A stretch of DNA of 64,000 bases from Candidatus Dadabacteria bacterium (GTDB taxonomy: Bacteria > Desulfobacterota_D > UBA1144 > Nemesobacterales > Nemesobacteraceae). The stretch spans positions 62,001 through 126,000 of the forward strand of contig JAJECI010000007.1 of assembly GCA_022822065.1 (NCBI GenBank). Direction: 5' to 3'. A model generated the notes under the pieces. The model saw only the letters and a list, made by a program, of their open reading frames with translations. It did no database searches and was not told the DNA's origin. The position numbers and the translations under genes are program-made. Below are positions 63,964 through 64,000 of this stretch, piece after piece; the stretch's first letter is position 1; each line of letters opens with the position of its first letter.

Positions 63964-64000
63964 CTATATGTCAAGTTCCTTGCCTTTGGTTTCAGGGAGG
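63964..64000 (-). CDS. C-terminus of a second, paralogous MFS transporter (truncated by window end)
   Basis: Minus strand encodes LPETKGKELDI*; DNA identical over 33 nt to the 3' end of the preceding MFS gene. Confidence 0.8.
   Translation of the reverse strand, partial: LPETKGKELDI

Noticed and set aside
63774-63974. 66-aa minus ORF between the MFS genes
   Set aside because: Crosses the 3' end of the second MFS gene in another frame; intergenic artefact

Overview
The window is a densely packed, mostly chromosomal-core segment of a bacterial genome of intermediate GC. I cannot assign the lineage from sequence alone. Gene order: end of a FecCD-type permease plus its ABC ATPase, tRNA-Ile/Met(CAU), a zinc-ribbon protein, RNase HI, RNase P RNA, tyrS, gltDB, a birA-like ligase, a CPBP protease, nadE, argC with an acyl-activating ligase and ACP, a DHH phosphoesterase, trpF-trpB-trpA, and a complete phosphate module (phosphate-selective porin, phoBR, phoU-pstBAC, pstS). 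These are followed by an M48 protease, an aminotransferase and TetR, DUF4403-like and TerB/DnaJ proteins, an amidohydrolase, an EF-hand protein, and a surface-glycan segment (GT4, MacB-like permease, Cys-less asparagine-synthase homologue, Wzx-like flippase). The last part holds a DMT exporter, xer-hslVU, an Anbu proteasome-homologue cluster (ATP-grasp, alpha-E, Anbu, transglutaminase), a TonB receptor, argB-argD-argF, uvrC, a sodium:solute symporter with a small partner, and tandem MFS transporters. I saw no CRISPR array, transposase, prophage or rRNA. The strongest leads are: (1) HslVU placed directly upstream of the full Anbu cluster on the same strand; (2) an apparent ATC start codon with a strong Shine-Dalgarno in the alpha-E gene of that cluster; (3) an in-frame amber codon splitting an otherwise intact MFS gene next to a paralog; (4) rnpB with no spacer between the rnhA stop codon and the end of convergent tyrS; (5) a shared 11-bp-period direct repeat upstream of pstS and the porin, a candidate Pho box; (6) an asparagine-synthase homologue lacking the N-terminal glutaminase nucleophile; (7) a small palindromic repeat present at 38.2 kb and 44.7 kb.
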